Shown here one piece after another: positions 62,209 to 64,000 of a DNA stretch of 64,000 bases. The stretch covers positions 1 through 64,000 of the forward strand of contig JBIRBM010000005.1 of the NCBI GenBank assembly GCA_044326545.1. Direction: 5' to 3'. Each line of letters starts with the position of its first letter. Position 1 is the first letter of the stretch. The notes under the pieces are model-generated. The model ran no database searches, was not told the DNA's origin, and worked only from the letters and a program-made list of their open reading frames with translations. Source of the stretch: JANWJE01 sp044326545 (GTDB lineage Bacteria > Chlamydiota > Chlamydiia > Chlamydiales > Parachlamydiaceae). The position numbers were made by a program, and so were the translations under genes.

Positions 62209-62622
62209 TTACCTCACGTTATAATAAACACCTGAATCAGCATCATAATAGTAGTTACTATACGGATATGTATTATCATAGTAGGGAGAAGCCGATCCTT
62301 GATAATAGGAAGGAGCTCCATAGACTCCTAGGCCGTAACCTAAACCATAAGCTGCACCATAACCTCGATAATAATTGCCTCCCCAATGATTGCGATCCCA
62401 ATCGCCGTGATGCCCTCCATTCCAGCCGTGTCCGCCACCCCAATCACCATGATGCCCTCCTCCGCTCCATTCGCTCCCATGTCCGCCACCACCGCCATGT
62501 CCGCCACCACCGCCATGTCCACCACCACCGCCACGAGCTGACAGGGTATTAAAATTGAGCGGTAACAAAAACAGTGCTAACAAAAAAGCACTTGAAATGA
62601 GATATTTTAAAGAAAGCGTCAT
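62209..62622 (-). CDS. Secreted Gly/His/Tyr-rich protein
   Basis: The 137-residue product begins with a signal peptide (LKYLISSAFLLALFLLPLN). The mature part starts with GGGGGH repeats, continues with HG-DWGGGHGWNGGHHGDW-type repeats (His and Trp could bind metal), then Tyr-rich sequence, and ends DSGVYYNVR as the neighbour does. AGGAGG precedes the ATG. It is likely a paralogue of the 61339 product with diverged repeats. Confidence 0.7.
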   Translation of the reverse strand: MTLSLKYLISSAFLLALFLLPLNFNTLSARGGGGGHGGGGGHGGGGGHGSEWSGGGHHGDWGGGHGWNGGHHGDWDRNHWGGNYYRGYGAAYGLGYGLGVYGAPSYYQGSASPYYDNTYPYSNYYYDADSGVYYNVR

Positions 62623-63609
62623 AAACCCTCCTTACGAAAAGGTCATAGTGAATAGAACCAAGAACACTCCACTCCTTTCCCTCGCCTCCCTTTTCTATCA
62701 CTTGGTTTCATGATTAAGCTTAAGAGCTTTTTTTCACATTCAAGTGACCTCCCAGGGGGTGGGGGAGAAGGAGTGGAGATGGAAAATCACAATAGGGCTC
62801 ATATTAAAAAATATGAAGGCCTTTGTGCTTTTCTATTTGCGAGATCTTTCAAACCCGCGACACAGATGCTTCATGCAAAATACGTGCCGGCTTATCTGGA
62901 TTTATGGCTTTTTTCTTTGATGTTTTTCAACGAAAAGGGGATGTAAAAAACAACAGCACCCCCAGAGACTGTCTTAAAGCCTCACTTTACGCAACGAGAG
63001 CGCGATTTGGACTGAAGCGAAAACTCGCGCTGTGCTTAAGGTGAGGTTTTAAGACAGTCTCTTAGAACCTCATGACAGATGTTAAGAAGGTTCTTATGTG
63101 CACCAAACATCCAGTATAAATCAAATCACTCATACATTAAAACCTCCTCTATTTTTATTTTATTTATTTTGATTTAGTTTGTCAAATCATTTTTTTAATT
63201 TTTATGTTTTATTTTTTGAGTTTTTAACTCAGCTTAAACGATAAATCACACTCTTCGTGTGTCAGGTCTGTTAATCAGCATTGCCTCTATAAAATCGTTG
63301 TCAAATTCGTAACCTATGTGTTAAAGTTGGCTTATTTTTTAAACAACAAGCGTCGATATTAATAAAAATTCAATTTTATTTCTTTGCTTGTTATCATAGA
63401 CCCATTCGATTAAGGGGTGCCTAGACGATAGGATCAGGCTGCTTTGCTGCTATGAATTAGCTATAAAAGTGCAAAAAATGTTCAGAATATTAAGTCAATA
63501 TTGCCGACATTTTTTAGAGCGTTTTTAAGTCATTTTAGCACATACATCAGACGATCGAATTTTATAGACACCCTCTAAACAAGGTCGAATCAATTTTAGA
63601 GAGTATGGA
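62623..63609. other. 987-base spacer with three palindromic elements
   Basis: No gene is supported. CTCCACTCCTTTCCC near 62668 pairs with GAGAAGGAGTGGAG near 62764. Family A copy at 62964-63062 has extended ends (AGAGACTGTCTTAAAGCCTC / GGTTTTAAGACAGTCTCT). A family A copy close to that at plsX lies at 63225-63272. A family D element spans about 63411-63580 (TTAAGGGGTGCCTAG / ATAGACACCCTCTAA), containing GATCAGGCTGCTTTGCTGCT. The promoter of the NSS gene should be in the last 30-40 bases or within element D. Confidence 0.7.
62964..63062. repeat. Family A element with 28-bp inverted ends
   Basis: The outer arm AGAGACTGTCTTAAAGCCTC (from 62964) is inverted at the right end (GAGGTTTTAAGACAGTCTCT, to 63062), with only a few mismatches over 28 bases. 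Inside is the family core GAGCGCGATTTGGACTGAAG. Confidence 0.85.
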
Positions 63610-64000
63610 ATGCAAAAAGCAAGAGAGCATTGGAGTTCCCGTTTAGGATTTATCTTAGCGGCCGCTGGGTCTGCAATCGGGTTAGGAACATTATGGAAGT
63701 TTCCTTATGTCACAGGGGAAAATGGGGGAGGGCTTTTTGTCCTTATGTACATGCTGTGCACTTTCTTAATTGGAATCCCTGTTTTTATTGCTGAGCTTAT
63801 TTTGGGGAGAAAGGTTCAAAGGGGAGCTGTTGGAATATTTATCAATTTAACGGATAATTCCACCCTTTGGAAAGCCATTGGCTGGATGGGTGTTGCCTCC
63901 TCTTTTTTAATCATGTCTTTTTACAGTGTTTTAGCAGGTTGGGGACTCAATTATGTCTTTATGTCTTTAAGTCAATTTTATGTTGATCTGAGCGCAGAAG
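63610..64000 (+). CDS. Sodium:neurotransmitter symporter family transporter, 5' part
   Basis: The first 130 residues are in the window; the frame is open at the end. The N-terminus reads REHWSSRLGFILAAAGSAIG LGTLWKFPYVTGENGGG (two parts of one motif), which is the sodium-binding unwound helix 1 of NSS/LeuT transporters, followed by FLIGIPVFIAELILGR of helix 2 and a third helix. These carriers import amino acids with sodium. The ribosome site is weak. Confidence 0.9.
   Translation, partial: MQKAREHWSSRLGFILAAAGSAIGLGTLWKFPYVTGENGGGLFVLMYMLCTFLIGIPVFIAELILGRKVQRGAVGIFINLTDNSTLWKAIGWMGVASSFLIMSFYSVLAGWGLNYVFMSLSQFYVDLSAE

Noticed and set aside
61390..62552. Plus-strand and alternative-frame ORFs within the two Gly-rich genes
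   Set aside because: They arise from the low-complexity codons of the real minus-strand genes, which have signal peptides and ribosome sites.

Overview
The window looks like a chromosomal segment of an environmental chlamydia (order Parachlamydiales; I cannot fix the genus). Several gene orders match, from memory, those of Chlamydia trachomatis: yceD-rpmF-plsX and rnase G-plsB; prfB-GNAT-yebC; glmM-glmS; pcnB next to lpxB. Other marks of the group are an NTT-type nucleotide transporter and a plant-plastid-like glycerol-3-phosphate acyltransferase. The DNA is AT-rich. I saw no rRNA, tRNA, CRISPR array, phage gene or transposase.

Layout. 1-6.2 kb: end of a secreted HD phosphohydrolase, aroA, a secreted CHAP amidase, a YqeY protein, an unknown membrane protein and a SulP anion transporter. 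6.4-18.9 kb: a P-type Mg2+ ATPase, a MORN-like protein, a secreted Ntn amidase, an SDR-DUF2867 protein, a C39-like protease, a response regulator, an MFS carrier and a secreted unknown. 19.1-23.4 kb: pgm and glucan phosphorylase (glycogen breakdown). 23.4-33.4 kb: a HAD-like protein, a DapA/NanA-family aldolase, a queuine uptake and insertion pair (QPTR-tgt), galE, a DUF4116 repeat protein, an ABC exporter and a SAP-like protein. 33.6-41.4 kb: prfB with a programmed frameshift, GNAT, a SprT-like protein, yebC, pabB, a membrane protein, pabC and proS. 41.7-51.3 kb: TerC, NTT, a bilobed membrane protein, yceD/rpmF/plsX, RNase G and plsB. 51.4-57.3 kb: two small secreted proteins, a lipid A operon (GT2, double LABN protein, LpxB, DUF374 acyltransferase) and pcnB. 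57.7-64 kb: glmM, glmS, two Gly-rich secreted proteins and the start of an NSS transporter.

The most unusual feature is the spacer DNA. Nearly every longer spacer holds imperfect palindromes, about 30-165 bp, that fall into recurring families. Family A has ends close to ACTCACCTTACGC / GCGTAAGGTGAGT. Family B has ends close to AACCTGTTCAGAATCTTTG. Family C is a 112-114 bp element present twice in opposite orientation. Others are labelled D-G below. They resemble non-autonomous MITE/REP-like elements, some doubling as terminators; some form the last codons of genes (plsX, aroA) or sit inside otherwise conserved operons (rpmF-plsX). No protein able to mobilise them is encoded here.

All functional names come from reading the sequences by eye; no database search was run.
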